From Sporisorium sorghi (Eukaryota; Basidiomycota; Ustilaginomycetes; Ustilaginales; Ustilaginaceae), in the NCBI GenBank assembly GCA_023212695.1, contig JALCCG010000082.1, positions 1 to 64,000 on the forward strand: DNA of 64,000 nt, written 5' to 3'. The translations under genes were made by a program, and so were the position numbers. The notes beneath the pieces are model-generated. The model did no database searches, was not told the origin of the DNA, and saw only the letters and a list, made by a program, of their open reading frames with translations. Positions 28,510-39,000 of the stretch are shown here, piece by piece. The stretch's first letter is position 1. Every line of letters starts with the position of its first letter.

Positions 28510-30117
28510 TCAGCGCTGAGCTTTGAGCAGCGCAACGTGGACAATCGCCCCGTCGCCGGGCCATGAGACGTCGTCCTCTTCGGGCGCAGCGTCGAGCTGA
28601 CCTACGATCTGCGCTGCGACGTGCCCCATCTGCGGCGCTCTCGCAGGCGACAGATCGATCCTCTCGCCCGGACGCGCGCCCGCAAACCCGGTCGGCGCAT
28701 ACCTCGCCGTCCCCACCCCCGCTGCCGCAGCTGGAGAGACGTACTTGGCGCCCACGCCCGCATCGGCGTGGCTGAGGCGGGGGAGCTGCGCGCCCGCGGC
28801 GACCTGCGCGTGGTACGCCGCCGCCTGGGTGCGCGAGATCTTGCTCAGGGTCGCATAGACCCAGTTGACGTCGGTGAGGGGCGAGAGGTCGTGCGGTTTA
28901 TAGGCGGGGAGATGGGAGCGCACGAGGGAGTAGGAGGCCGAGCTGCCGGAGCATTCGCGGATCAGGCGCGGCACGAAGCCGGGATCGTCGTCGGGTTCCG
29001 TGTGCGACATGGCTACGTCGCTGTCTTTAGGCCTGGAGGCTGCGGTGCGGGGTACGCCGAGGCTGAGCTGCGCTAGGCTCGTCGGCAGACCTCCAGCAGT
29101 GGGCGGGTGAGATCGAGTGCCAATGGAGCGCGGCACGGGAGAAGGCTCAAACTCGCAGTACAACCGTGTGTCAAACACCCTGAATACCACATCGTCCACC
29201 CTGAGGAAAAACCGCTGCAGCACGAGGAACCCGCTCGGCATCACCCTCACCTTGACGTTGACGATCGAGCTCCCGTTGTCCGCCAGCTCGTCCTCGTACA
29301 GCACCACGTCGTCGTAGAACAGAATCGGCTCGCCTGAGGATGGGCCTAGGCGCTCGACGGGGATGCGGTCCCGGGCTGGATCCGTGCCTGGCTCGAACCA
29401 GTTTTGCGTCGATGAAGAAGGTGGGGAGAGGGCGCGCAGGCCGGGCGCGACGGCAGGCGTGGACTGGGTGGGAAGGAGCGCTTGCGGGGCAGTATCGTTG
29501 ATAGAGCCGGGCCAGGTGGTAGAGTAGGTCCAGTCGTAGTCCTTGGCCGCGGTGATGTCCGCCGTACTGCTTGTGCCGAAGTGCGACGCCGATCCTGGCC
29601 CTGGCTCACCCGTCTCCACCCCCGCAGTTGCAGGTGTAGAACCAACGAACTCGCCCCTGCTCTTCCCCCACTCCTTGGCATACGCCACCTTGATCGACCC
29701 CGCCCCCGCCTTGTTCGCCGTCGGCTTCGCTCCCAATCTGCTACTTTTACCAGGCGCCTCACGACAGTCGACCCCATACAGCCGACTCTCCCCCCTTACG
29801 CCCTCGACGGACCGCAGCGTGCGTACAGCGTCGAAGCACATGCTGAACCCCGATGCCACATGCTGCAGCACAAGCGCGTTGTGCGGGAACGCCATCTCCG
29901 GCGGCGGGATGCCGAGTAGGTCAGAGAGCGCATCCATCTCGGCGGACGAACCGATCGGTCCTCGGGTGACGCGCACGCTCCACCCGCCCAGGTCGATCCC
30001 CCGCGTGGTGGGTGTGAGCGAGGGTGCGGCGGAGGACGGTTTGGGGGGTGCGGAGGAGGATGACGAGGAGGAGGGGTGAGGGGTCGCGTGAGACCATGTT
30101 GTTGGAGCGTCTGACAT
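28510..30117 (-). CDS. TIP41: TIP41-like regulator of PP2A-type phosphatases
   Basis: A single exon encodes 535 residues. TIP41-family blocks: GIDLGGWSVRVTRGPI near the start, PEMAFPHNALVLQHVASGF, IKVAYAKEW, then DYDWTYSTTWPGSI, PILFYDDVVLYEDELADNGSS and VRVMPSGFLVLQRFFLRVDDVVFRVFDTRLY, then RECSG. Tip41/TIPRL binds catalytic subunits of PP2A, PP4 and PP6 and modulates Tap42/TOR signalling; a PP4 catalytic subunit gene lies at 44.7 kb. The protein is about twice the usual 270-350 residues, from low-complexity inserts between blocks and a C-terminal extension. Convergent with NUP42 (88 bp between stops). Confidence 0.88.
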   Translation of the reverse strand: MSDAPTTWSHATPHPSSSSSSSAPPKPSSAAPSLTPTTRGIDLGGWSVRVTRGPIGSSAEMDALSDLLGIPPPEMAFPHNALVLQHVASGFSMCFDAVRTLRSVEGVRGESRLYGVDCREAPGKSSRLGAKPTANKAGAGSIKVAYAKEWGKSRGEFVGSTPATAGVETGEPGPGSASHFGTSSTADITAAKDYDWTYSTTWPGSINDTAPQALLPTQSTPAVAPGLRALSPPSSSTQNWFEPGTDPARDRIPVERLGPSSGEPILFYDDVVLYEDELADNGSSIVNVKVRVMPSGFLVLQRFFLRVDDVVFRVFDTRLYCEFEPSPVPRSIGTRSHPPTAGGLPTSLAQLSLGVPRTAASRPKDSDVAMSHTEPDDDPGFVPRLIRECSGSSASYSLVRSHLPAYKPHDLSPLTDVNWVYATLSKISRTQAAAYHAQVAAGAQLPRLSHADAGVGAKYVSPAAAAGVGTARYAPTGFAGARPGERIDLSPARAPQMGHVAAQIVGQLDAAPEEDDVSWPGDGAIVHVALLKAQR

Positions 30118-30488
30118 GGTTGCTGGTTACCCGCGAGTTCGAGAGAGGTTTCGAAGGTGTGAAGGTCGGCGTCCGAGTCGTGTAGCGAGAGTCTTGGGTG
30201 ACGACCATGACGACGATGGAGGAGCAGACGATTGTGAGAGTGGTGGTGGAAAGCGATGCTTCGTGCGTCCAACTCTGCGGAATTTTCCTCCTCTGCGACG
30301 CGCCGCCAACGAAAAACGGCATACGCTCTTCGCTGGACCCTGAAAGCTTTCCACAACGCATGATCAACTCAGTCCGTCGAGCAACCTCAACACCAACGCA
30401 GACATCACAACCTCGCCAATGAGCACATTGCAGAGAAACAACTTGCGACGTGTGAATAGTGTACAGAACGACAAGTGCGACATCACTC
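30118..30488. other. Spacer between NOP14 3' end and TIP41 5' end
   Basis: 371 bp serving as the NOP14 3' region and the TIP41 promoter. Open frames here have no recognisable product. Confidence 0.5.
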
Positions 30489-33400
30489 TCACTTCTTGCC
30501 AGCTCTCCTTTTGATATTCGCCTTGGCCCTCTCCATCTGCTTCTGCTCGCTCCGCTCCACCTGCAGCGTCGACATGATCTTGTCCATCTTCTTCTTGTAC
30601 GACTGGTCCTCCTCCTGCTGGTCCTGCCTGCGCACCTGTGCGATAAACTGGTTGTCTCGCCTGAGCTCGCGGATGGCGCCCTTGCGCTCCTTCTTGATGA
30701 GCGCCTTCATCTTTTGGATCTGCACGCGCTCGACGTCCGGGTCGAGGGCAGATTTGCGGTCCGGGTTGTAGCCCTGCTGGTCGAACTTGGGCACGTGCGA
30801 GGCGATCGCGATCGCGCGGTGTGCCTGCAGGCGCAGGTAGCGGCGCGAGGACGATGCGAGGTGCAGCGTGCGCGTGAGGGAGACAGCGACGGTGTTAGAG
30901 GCCGTGGACGGCGACGCGGAGAGCAGGCCGGAGAAGGGCGTGAACAGCTCGACGTAGGACGTGGAGCCCGTGTACAGCTCGCTGAAATTAGCGAGAAGCG
31001 CAAGTGCCACCGATAGCAAGGCAATGCGCTGCTCCTCGTTAGCGTCACCATCGCTCGACTTGGCCGTGATCAGACTCGGCAGATCCACAGCCTGCTCGGC
31101 GGGCTCCACCGTCTCGCCCTTCGAAAGACGCAGATCCTGCGTGTGTGCAGCGTCGACGTCAGGCGTCGGGATGCCATACTCCTCTGCCACTTGACGAATC
31201 TTTGCCAACCCCTGCCGCTGCTGCTTCTTCTCCGCACCGAACGACGCAAGAACCGCAATGGTCGAAAAGAGAAAGTTGAGCGCTTCAGGGAACAGTCGTC
31301 TGCTCTCGCTCTCGTTCGACACCACCAGCGAGCACAGGAACAGACCCGAAGCCACATCGCTCACCGACCTAATCCTCGCATGCGCCAGATACTGCGCAAT
31401 GAGCAGCGCCAGCGGCGTCGTCACGTTATGCTGTTTATCCGACGTCGGCCACACCGAGCCGACCAGCCTGAGCAACGTCAGCTCCGGCAACCCTGGCCAC
31501 GTCCTCGCGTCTGCCTCGGTGGGACCCTTTGCCAGCCCGCGCGACAGATTGCGCTGCATGAGTGCGAGCTTGCTGACAAAGTGCTCCGCCGACGCCGCGG
31601 GGTAGCTCTGCGAAAGGCTGAAGATGTGCGGGATGAGCGAGTTGACGATCGCAAACGCGAGCTTGTACTTCTGACCCGTGGTGGACTGGTGGAGCTGCGC
31701 TTGGCCGGCCCAGTGGAGTGCGTGGTCAATGAGCACGCCGATGAGCGCTTGCAGGCGGTACTTGTTGTCTTCGGCGAGGCTGGGGTGGTGCAGCGTGCGG
31801 ATGCGCTTGATGACCGTGGGGATGTGCTTAGGATTGATCTGGTGGGTTTCGAGGAGCGAAAGCAGCTCGTCGTGGGTGGCGGGGCAGGGGAAGGTGAAGG
31901 GAAGCTTGCTCTCGGTGACTGGGGTTGGCTTTGCTTTGCTGGCGGAACCGGCTTTGCTAGTCTTGGTAGATTGGCCAGCCTGAGCAGAGCCAGTGAGTGC
32001 TTCGTGGTCGCCCTCTTGCTCCGACTCTTCGTCCTCGCCGATCTGGATGGCGTCGTCTGCGTCGGCAAGATCGGCAAAGTCGTCTTCGTCGTCCTCGTCC
32101 TCGTCGTCCTCGTCCTCGTCGTCCTCGTCATCCTCGATCTCCACACCCTCCGCAGCATCCTCTTCGTCCTCATCTTCATCGTCATCATCCTCGTCTTCGT
32201 CGTCGCTCTCGTCAACAGCACCGCTTTCAGCGAGACCAGCACCGAGACCGTACACCTCGCCGGCCGTCATACCGTCAAGCTCAAAATCGTCGTCGAGATC
32301 GTCAGCCTGTGCAGCGCGCTTGGGTGCTGAGCTGGAGCCGGCGCCCTTCTTTCGCTTTCGACGGCTGCCATCGTCCGCGTCGTCTTGGTCTGCCTCGTCG
32401 TCGCTGTCGCCGCGCATTCGCTTCAAGCGCGCCTTCTCGGCCTTCATGAGTCGCTTTGCCTCTTCGGCAGCGAGCTCTTCTTCGCTCTTGAGACGATCCT
32501 GAGGCTTGGCTCTGCGTTCGAAGGCCAACTCGCGGACAAAGGTGTCGTAGGAGCTGGCGGGCTTGTCTTGACTCTCCGCAGCTGCGGTGCTGGCACCTGC
32601 GACAGCAGTAGCGTTGGCGCCCGTAGCTGGATCAGGCAAGACAGAGACCTTCGCCTTTGCCTTAGGATCGACAGCGGGTGCTGGTGTGGGAACGGCAGGC
32701 TGCTCAAAGAGCAATCCGCGAATGTCGGCGAGCTCGTCGTCGAGCTGTTCTCGGAGTTCGTCGTCGGCGTCTTTTATCTTTTGACGCTCGAGCTTGTGGA
32801 ATTTGGACTTGGCGATGACTTCGCGCATGACGTCGGCCTTGGACTTGTCGCCGTCTTCATTGTCGCCGAAGCCGCCAAAGTGGCCTTGGGCAGTGAGTCG
32901 GCCCGGATCTAAAAGATTAACAGAATCAGATGAGATAGAGGAAAAGTCGGTCTAAGTCCCACTTGAAAAGCGGACAACAATTAAGCGGCAACAGGCTCCT
33001 CTCGATGCATCAGAAATCTCCAGTAGAATCTTTTGACCGTCACGGGTTGGCGCTTGTCAGCGTACTTTTGTGTGTCGAGTCCGGATCGTTTGTGTCGCCA
33101 GTAGCAGATCATCATGTGCATTATCGAGGAGGGGCCCATGCCGTTGCCGTGCTGTTCGGTACATACCTTCTTCATCATCGTCGTCTTCTGGCAGTCGAAT
33201 GTCGGCCAGATCATCCAAGCCGTTGAGCGACTGTCCGTAATGTGTGAGCAGCTCGTCATCGTCGTTGAGGTTGAAAGCGACGCCCTTTGCTGTTCTCCTC
33301 TGCTTCTCTGTTGCATAACGCTCCAGCATCTTTTCCTCCGGCGTCATGTTGGCGTCATTTTCACCGAATCGACGGTCGACAAAGGTGCCTGTGCGGTTGC

Positions 33401-33716
33401 GTGCCTGCCATTCCGGAAGCAGCGTCTCTCTCCTTTGCGCCAGACCGCTTGCTTTCGCAGCACCAGGTCGACCGACAGCGCCCTTGATCTTGCGACCGAG
33501 CACTTCATGCTTTGGCTTTGTGACTTTCTGATCGAACGGATTCAAACCCGCAACGATGGCGTTGATCTTGTTGAGACGTGCTGCTGCGGCATCCTTTTCG
33601 TCCTGGCCGCCTTTGCGCGAGCGAGACTTTTTGGAGAGCTGACGACGATCTGTGACGCCAGAGCTGTGAAGTTTGGCTTTGAGCTGAGACAGCTGCGAGC
33701 CGCCGCCCTTGGCCAT
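30489..33716 (-). CDS. NOP14: NOP14, SSU processome component
   Basis: Exon 1 is 33716-33167 and exon 2 32908-30489, giving 989 residues. The intron 33166-32909 (258 nt) runs GTATGT to TTTTAG and splicing gives DEED-PGRLTAQGHFGGFG. The N terminus MAKGGGSQLSQLKAKL, then NPFDQKVTKPKHEVLGRK and TFVDRRFGENDANMTPEEKMLERY, is diagnostic for Nop14. The middle is very acidic with long Asp/Glu runs at about 390-450. The C-terminal half is helical (LLETHQINPKHIPTVIKRI) and ends basic (ERAKANIKRRAGKK). Nop14 works with Emg1, Noc4 and Utp14 in early 18S rRNA processing and 40S assembly in the nucleolus. Confidence 0.93.
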
Positions 33717-33933
33717 GGTTGCAGAGCTGAGAGGTTGCTAGATCAGGGCCGATGAGGGTTATATGAGGCCTCCTTGTTCTGTCCGTTCCGTGAGTGGAAG
33801 ATGTAGTTGTCCAATGAGTGCTTGAAGGGTATATGATGCTGAAGCTGATGGTGTGTGTGGTGGTCACTGTTCGAGGTCACGAAGAAGAAACCAAAAATTG
33901 CTTTTTCAGGGTCATCAAAATTTCTCGAACAGC

Positions 33934-33973
<40 letters not shown>

Positions 33974-34228
33974 AAAATTCCGCTCAACCACCAACGCTCG
34001 AAAAACAAAAACAAAAAAAAAAAAAGGCGATTTTTTTGGATCGTGGTGGAGGAAAGAGCCAATCTCCCGATCTGAATCGATTCGGTTCCGAGCGGAATTG
34101 ATCGAGATTCGCACTTTCTTGAAACGCGTTCTGAACGTCGACATTGCTTGCAAGTGCTTGTACTCTTGCAGCTGTCTTCCATCACATTGATCAACGTCAG
34201 CCACTCTCGATCCACACAGACGACGACA
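33717..34228. promoter_or_regulatory. Divergent NOP14/NDUFA13 region with poly-A tract
   Basis: 512 bp between divergent starts with an uninterrupted run of about 36 A (33935-33970) and a second short A tract near 34013-34025. Such tracts exclude nucleosomes in fungi and may open a shared promoter (inference). Confidence 0.55.
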
Positions 34229-34967
34229 ATGAGCGGTGCAGGTATGTACAGCACACATCGACTGCTGAACCGCAAGCAGAACCACAGCTTACGACAGCAA
34301 TCAAGAGCATCGACGATTCGAGCCGAACCACTGACAAACTTTGCCCTCCTCGTGCCCTGCTCGACTCTCTCGATGGCTCTCGATGGCTGCCATTCGCATC
34401 GACAGTCCCCTTCCGACAGTGAGTCTTGCATCCCTATCAAGCGACTGACTAGTCTTACGCCTATTTAATGCATTAGCACGCTGATATTCGAACCTCGAAA
34501 TCCTCCATCTATCAATCATCTGCAGGGATCTCCCTCCTTCCGGAGGCTACCAGCCCATCCGATACAAGCGCAACCTGCCCGGCAAGAACCTCTCGGGTCT
34601 CACCATCTTTGGCGGTGTCATTGCCGTCTGCGCATACGGCTTCTACAAGGTCGGCCTGAGCAACCTTGAACAACGGTGAGTAACCGTCATCACAGCGCGT
34701 AACCTCGACACTCTTGCAGAGTACTGATCAGTGGCCTTTCCCTCGATGCTTTTGTGCGACGACAGAGAGCTCAAGAGGGAGCGTGCATGGTCGCGAATCC
34801 ACCTCGTCCCCGTGCTGCTCGCCGAAGCAGACCGAGATGCCTACCGACGTAACGAGGCCCAGATTGCACGAGAGAAGGAGATCATGAAGGACGTCCCCGG
34901 CTGGGAGGCGGGCAAGTCGGTATACAACACCAAGCGCTACACCCCGCCCAACTTTGTCGTTTTGTAG
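34229..34967 (+). CDS. NDUFA13/GRIM-19 subunit of mitochondrial complex I
   Basis: Four exons: 34229-34241, 34406-34418, 34526-34675 and 34766-34967, giving 125 residues. Exon 3 carries DLPPSGGYQPIRYKRNLPGKNLSG and a membrane helix (LTIFGGVIAVCAYGFYKVGL). Exon 4 carries RERAWSRIHLVPVLLAEADRD, then EKEIMKDVPGWEAGKSVYNTKRYTPP. The MKDVPGW motif is typical of GRIM-19/B16.6. Exon 2 is a 13-nt microexon: without it exon 1 does not join exon 3 in frame, and with it the start reads MSGAVPFRQDLPPSGGY, as expected for the family. All introns have GT..AG ends (GTATGT, GTGAGT, GTGAGT). The first exon is only 13 nt as well. Confidence 0.88.
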
Positions 34968-35579
34968 TTGTCCTTTCGACATGTCCTTCCGAACCAAGAG
35001 ACAGCAATCGATCCTGCATTTTCGAGATAAGAAGCGCAGCATCGCATGTGGTCGACAGAGCAGCTCGAACCGCTTGGCAGAGTCCAATAGCGTGGAGACT
35101 TTGACAGCAGGCAGAACGAAAAAATCAAGCTAGCAACATCGCCCAGACAAGCAGCGTCGCTCATGTTACAATTCTTGCAACACTCTGCTGCGAAACGAAT
35201 TGCTGCCAAGTTCAAGTGCAAGGATGGTGAGGTTCGCACACGGACGCAGTCGGCTGCACCATGAGGATAGAGCTTCCGAAGAGCAAGACTTGGCCGTGGA
35301 GACGCTTCATTGTTCCAGCCGTGATGCTTTGTCGAACCGGCCAAGGATGTCCTGAACACACAAGTGCCAAAATCAGGCAAATCAGCTTCATTCACTCTCC
35401 AAAAATGTCTAGGCTGCCGATGCATGCAGTCACCCCTCTTGCACCCACCCACCCTCACCTCCATGCATCCCGCGAGTGCCCTCCCTGACACCTGCCTGGC
35501 ATCCAGCCATGCAAAAAAAGCATCGTAACCAGGACTCGGAACGACAAGGGGGAAAAAAAAAGAAAAAAGAAAAGAATGA
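34968..35579. other. Intergenic region
   Basis: 612 bp between NDUFA13 and the tRNA-Leu. An A-rich stretch lies at 35551-35575 just downstream of the tRNA 3' end; on the minus strand it is a T run that fits a Pol III terminator. Confidence 0.5.
35551..35575 (-). terminator. Probable Pol III terminator of tRNA-Leu
   Basis: Reading on the minus strand beyond the tRNA 3' end (35580), a T-rich tract with runs of four or more T begins within about ten bases, the usual RNA polymerase III stop signal. Confidence 0.6.
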
Positions 35580-35689
35580 TGACAAGAGTGGGATTCGAAC
35601 CCACGCCCGAAGATAGCAGATTTTTCCGAGTGTTCAGAATATCTTTTGTTTCCTTAATGCTACGCCTTAGACCACTCGGCCATCTTGCC
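35580..35689 (-). tRNA. tRNA-Leu (AAG) with 32-nt intron
   Basis: The minus strand gives acceptor GGCAAGA/TCTTGTC, D arm GGCCGAGTGGTCTAAGGC, anticodon stem TAGCA/TGCTA, and T arm GTGGG TTCGAAT CCCAC. The loop reads T-T-A-A-G-G then C, with anticodon AAG. An intron of about 32 nt (35620-35651) sits one base 3' of the anticodon, the canonical eukaryotic position. A long variable arm is present, as expected for a class II tRNA. Confidence 0.92.
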
Positions 35690-36020
35690 TTCGATGAAGG
35701 GCAGCTCCCGGGTTGCGTATATAGCGCAACATCAGCATTCTAGCACTTCCATGCACGGATCGCTCCTCCACTCGTGCTTGTGCTTCACCTCTTGTCGACG
35801 TGCCATCATCTGCTTCCGTTTCACCTTGCCTTTCGCTACCATCAACACCACTTCTTGGCACACGAAGCTCAATCGGTCAGAGCCACCCGACCCGCTGGCC
35901 TCGCTTGGTCGCATCTCCACAGCAACTTCTTCTTTGGCATGACGAACGTGTAACAGCATTCACGGCCTTACACGAGTGACACTCGCATGCAGCAAGTCGG
36001 CCCTGCTTCCCACCTTCGCC
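35690..36020. other. Upstream region of VPS41
   Basis: 331 bp between the tRNA 5' end and VPS41. The VPS41 frame is open upstream to a GTG at 35976 but the first ATG is 36021. Confidence 0.5.
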
Positions 36021-39000
36021 ATGTCCTCGCCCGAAGAGACTGTCAAGCTCGCCGATGAGATTCGCCAGCGTCAGGCGGCTGATCTGCACTTCCCCACCTT
36101 TGCGACCCGCGGCTTTGGTCTTCGCGAGAGGCCCGGCCTGCGAGCATCGACGTCACAACATACCGACGTCTCGACAGACAACCACACTGAAGAAGTCCCA
36201 AAATCAGACGATTCCACCGACGAGCAGCACGATGTTGAAGTTGTAACAGAAGACCAGACACAACCGGTGACCATGCCCGACGACGATGATGAAGAGGCCG
36301 GCAATCTCGAAATGGACTACGCACCCTCGCAGCAAGTGGAAGGCGCCGCCGATCAGCAGGATCAAGAGGCTGCCGGTGACCGCGCCAAAGCTGACGGTGA
36401 AGGTCTATCTTTGGCAGCAGAAATTCTAGCCGCAGCTGCATCATCAGGACCCACCTCGCCAAGGAAGCGCTCGAGCAAACACAGACCAGGATCCCTCAAA
36501 AGGACAGAGAGCACCTCGTCGGCAGGCAGAGCCAGTACCAGCTCGTTAGAATCACTGCCAACTTCTCCAGTGCCAAGGCGGAAGAGGCCCTCGTTGTCCA
36601 GAGGAGAGTCAAGCAGGGACTCGCATTTCGATGCCGCGAGCAAAAAGAGGATGACGGTCCTGCTTGAAGGCGAGATGCCTGAAGGTCAACACAGTGAAGA
36701 TGAGGCCGGCAAAGTGGATTCCATTTCCGAGCATGCAGACGACTCTACTCCCACGCGGCCTACATTGCGGAAGAAACACGATCCAGAAGACAAGTCAAAT
36801 TTGGAAGCAGCAGCTGACGAGGAGGAGCAGCTCAGCGGTGGACGCGAGCGGGATGAATATGACCGCCCAGATGGGAGCGACGAGGACGACGAGGAAAGCT
36901 CGGAAGAGGAAGAAGAGGAGGAGGAAGAAGAAGATGTGGAGCCCTCCCTCAAGTATTCGCGCGTCAAGGGCGGTGTCAGCGATGTGCTCAAGCGCGATAC
37001 TGCCTCAGCCTTTGCCCTCTCCCCGCGCTTCATGGCCCTCGGCACCCACGCCGGCATGATCTACATTCTCGACATCGACGGCAATCTCGTCAAAGGCTTT
37101 CGGCTCCACACGGCTTCCATCCTCGACCTCGTCATTGACAACACGTCCGACTTTGTCGCCGCTGCCTCAATGGACGGCCTCGTCTCCATCTCGGCGCTGG
37201 CCACCGCCGAGCAGTACGTGTTCGACTTCAAGCGGCCCATGCGATGCATCTCTCTCGAGCCCAATTTCGGCCGCAAGTCAACGCGCGCGTTTGTCTGCGG
37301 CGGGATGGCGGGGTCGCTGACTCACAGAGAAAAGAGCTGGTTCGGCCACAAGGAGTCCGTGCTGCACTCGGGCGAGGGGCCCATCTGGACGACGAGGTGG
37401 AGAGGCAACATGATCGCCTGGGCGAGCGACAAAGGCGTCCGCGTATACGATACCGAGGCAAAGCAGCGCATCAGCTTCATCAGTGCTCCCAGCAAGGACG
37501 TGCGCGGCGATCTGAACCGATGTTCGCTCTACTGGCAAGACGACCGCACGCTGCTAATCGCGTGGGCGGATCACATCAAGGTGGCCAAGATCAAGCAGAA
37601 GCAGTCCACGGGCGGGACGGCGTCCTCCGGCGCTAGCATCGCTTCCAATTCGACGTCCAATGCAGCTTCGGCCCTCAGCAAGGTCGGTGTTCCTGGTGCA
37701 GGAGCGTCTCAGCCGCAGCATTACATCGAGATCACCGCCATCTTCCAGCTCGATTGCATGATCTCGGGTATCGCGCCGTACGGGTTGGACTATCTCGTGC
37801 TGGCATATGTCACCGAAGACCCGGACGAGTCGGACGAGGACGACGATGATCAGGATCAAGAAAACGGTTCGGTACATCGCGCCTTCAAGCGTCGCGCGGC
37901 GCTGCGGCCGGAGCTAAGGATCATCAGTCGTGCCGGCGAAGAGCTGAGCTCCGACGTGCTCAGCCTTAACGAGTACTCGCGTTTCCAGTGCAACGACTAC
38001 CTGCTCGTACCCTCGATCGAGGCGCACGCGTACTCGGCCGCGCTGCTCGCGGGTCGCAAGGTTCGGCAAGAATCGACCGAGGCATCCCATTTCTACGTCG
38101 TCAGTCCGAAGGATATTGTTGTGTCCAAGCCGCGAGACGAAAAGGACCACGTCGAGTGGCTCTTGGAGCGACAGCGGTTCCAAGAGGCGCTGGTCAAGAT
38201 CGAAGCTATGGGCCGCACGGCAGCATTGCAGAATGGCTTTGATGCGGAGGAGATCGGCAAAAAATATCTCAACTGGCTCGTTGAAGAGGACCGATACTCG
38301 GAAGCCGCACGGGTGGCCAGCAAGATCCTGGGCAGAAACGTTTCGGCGTGGGAAGACTGGATCTTCCTCTTCGTGGAGAAGGGCAAGCTGGGCCTGGCAA
38401 TCCCGTTCATTCCGACTTCGGATCCAACGCTGAGCGAGATGATCTACGACATGATCCTCGCGCACTTCTTGCAACACGACCTGCCCAAGCTTCTCCAGAC
38501 AATCACCGAGTGGCCGCCCGAGATCTATTCGACGCCCGCGGTGGTGCTAGCGATCGAGGACCGACTCAAGTCCGGCGAAGGCAAGAAGGAGGCCGGGACG
38601 GAGAAAATGCTCATGGAGTGTCTCGCCGAGCTGTACATCCGAAATCGACAGCCGGGCAAAGCGCTGCAGTACTACCTGCGCCTCCGCCGGGCCAACGTGT
38701 TTGATCTCATCCGCGACAACAATCTGTTCACTGCCGTGCAAGATCAAGCGCTGCTGTTGATCGAGTTCGAAGAGGACCTCAAGTCGCGGCGGACACAACA
38801 GGGCTCGAAGCACGGAGCAGCCATCGACCTTCTCGTCGACCACACGTACTCGATCCCCATCGGCCGCGTGATCGCCCAGCTGGAATCGCACCCGCGATAC
38901 CTCTACATGTACCTGGACGCGCTGTTCGACCGCGACCCGCAGCAGGTGACGCCGTTCTGCGACGTCCAAGTCAAGCTGTACGCCGAGTACGAATCCTCCC

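Noticed and set aside
31143..32330. 395-codon open frame on the plus strand
   Set aside because: Antisense shadow of NOP14; its Leu/Val/Arg repeats come from the Asp/Glu run of NOP14 read backwards.
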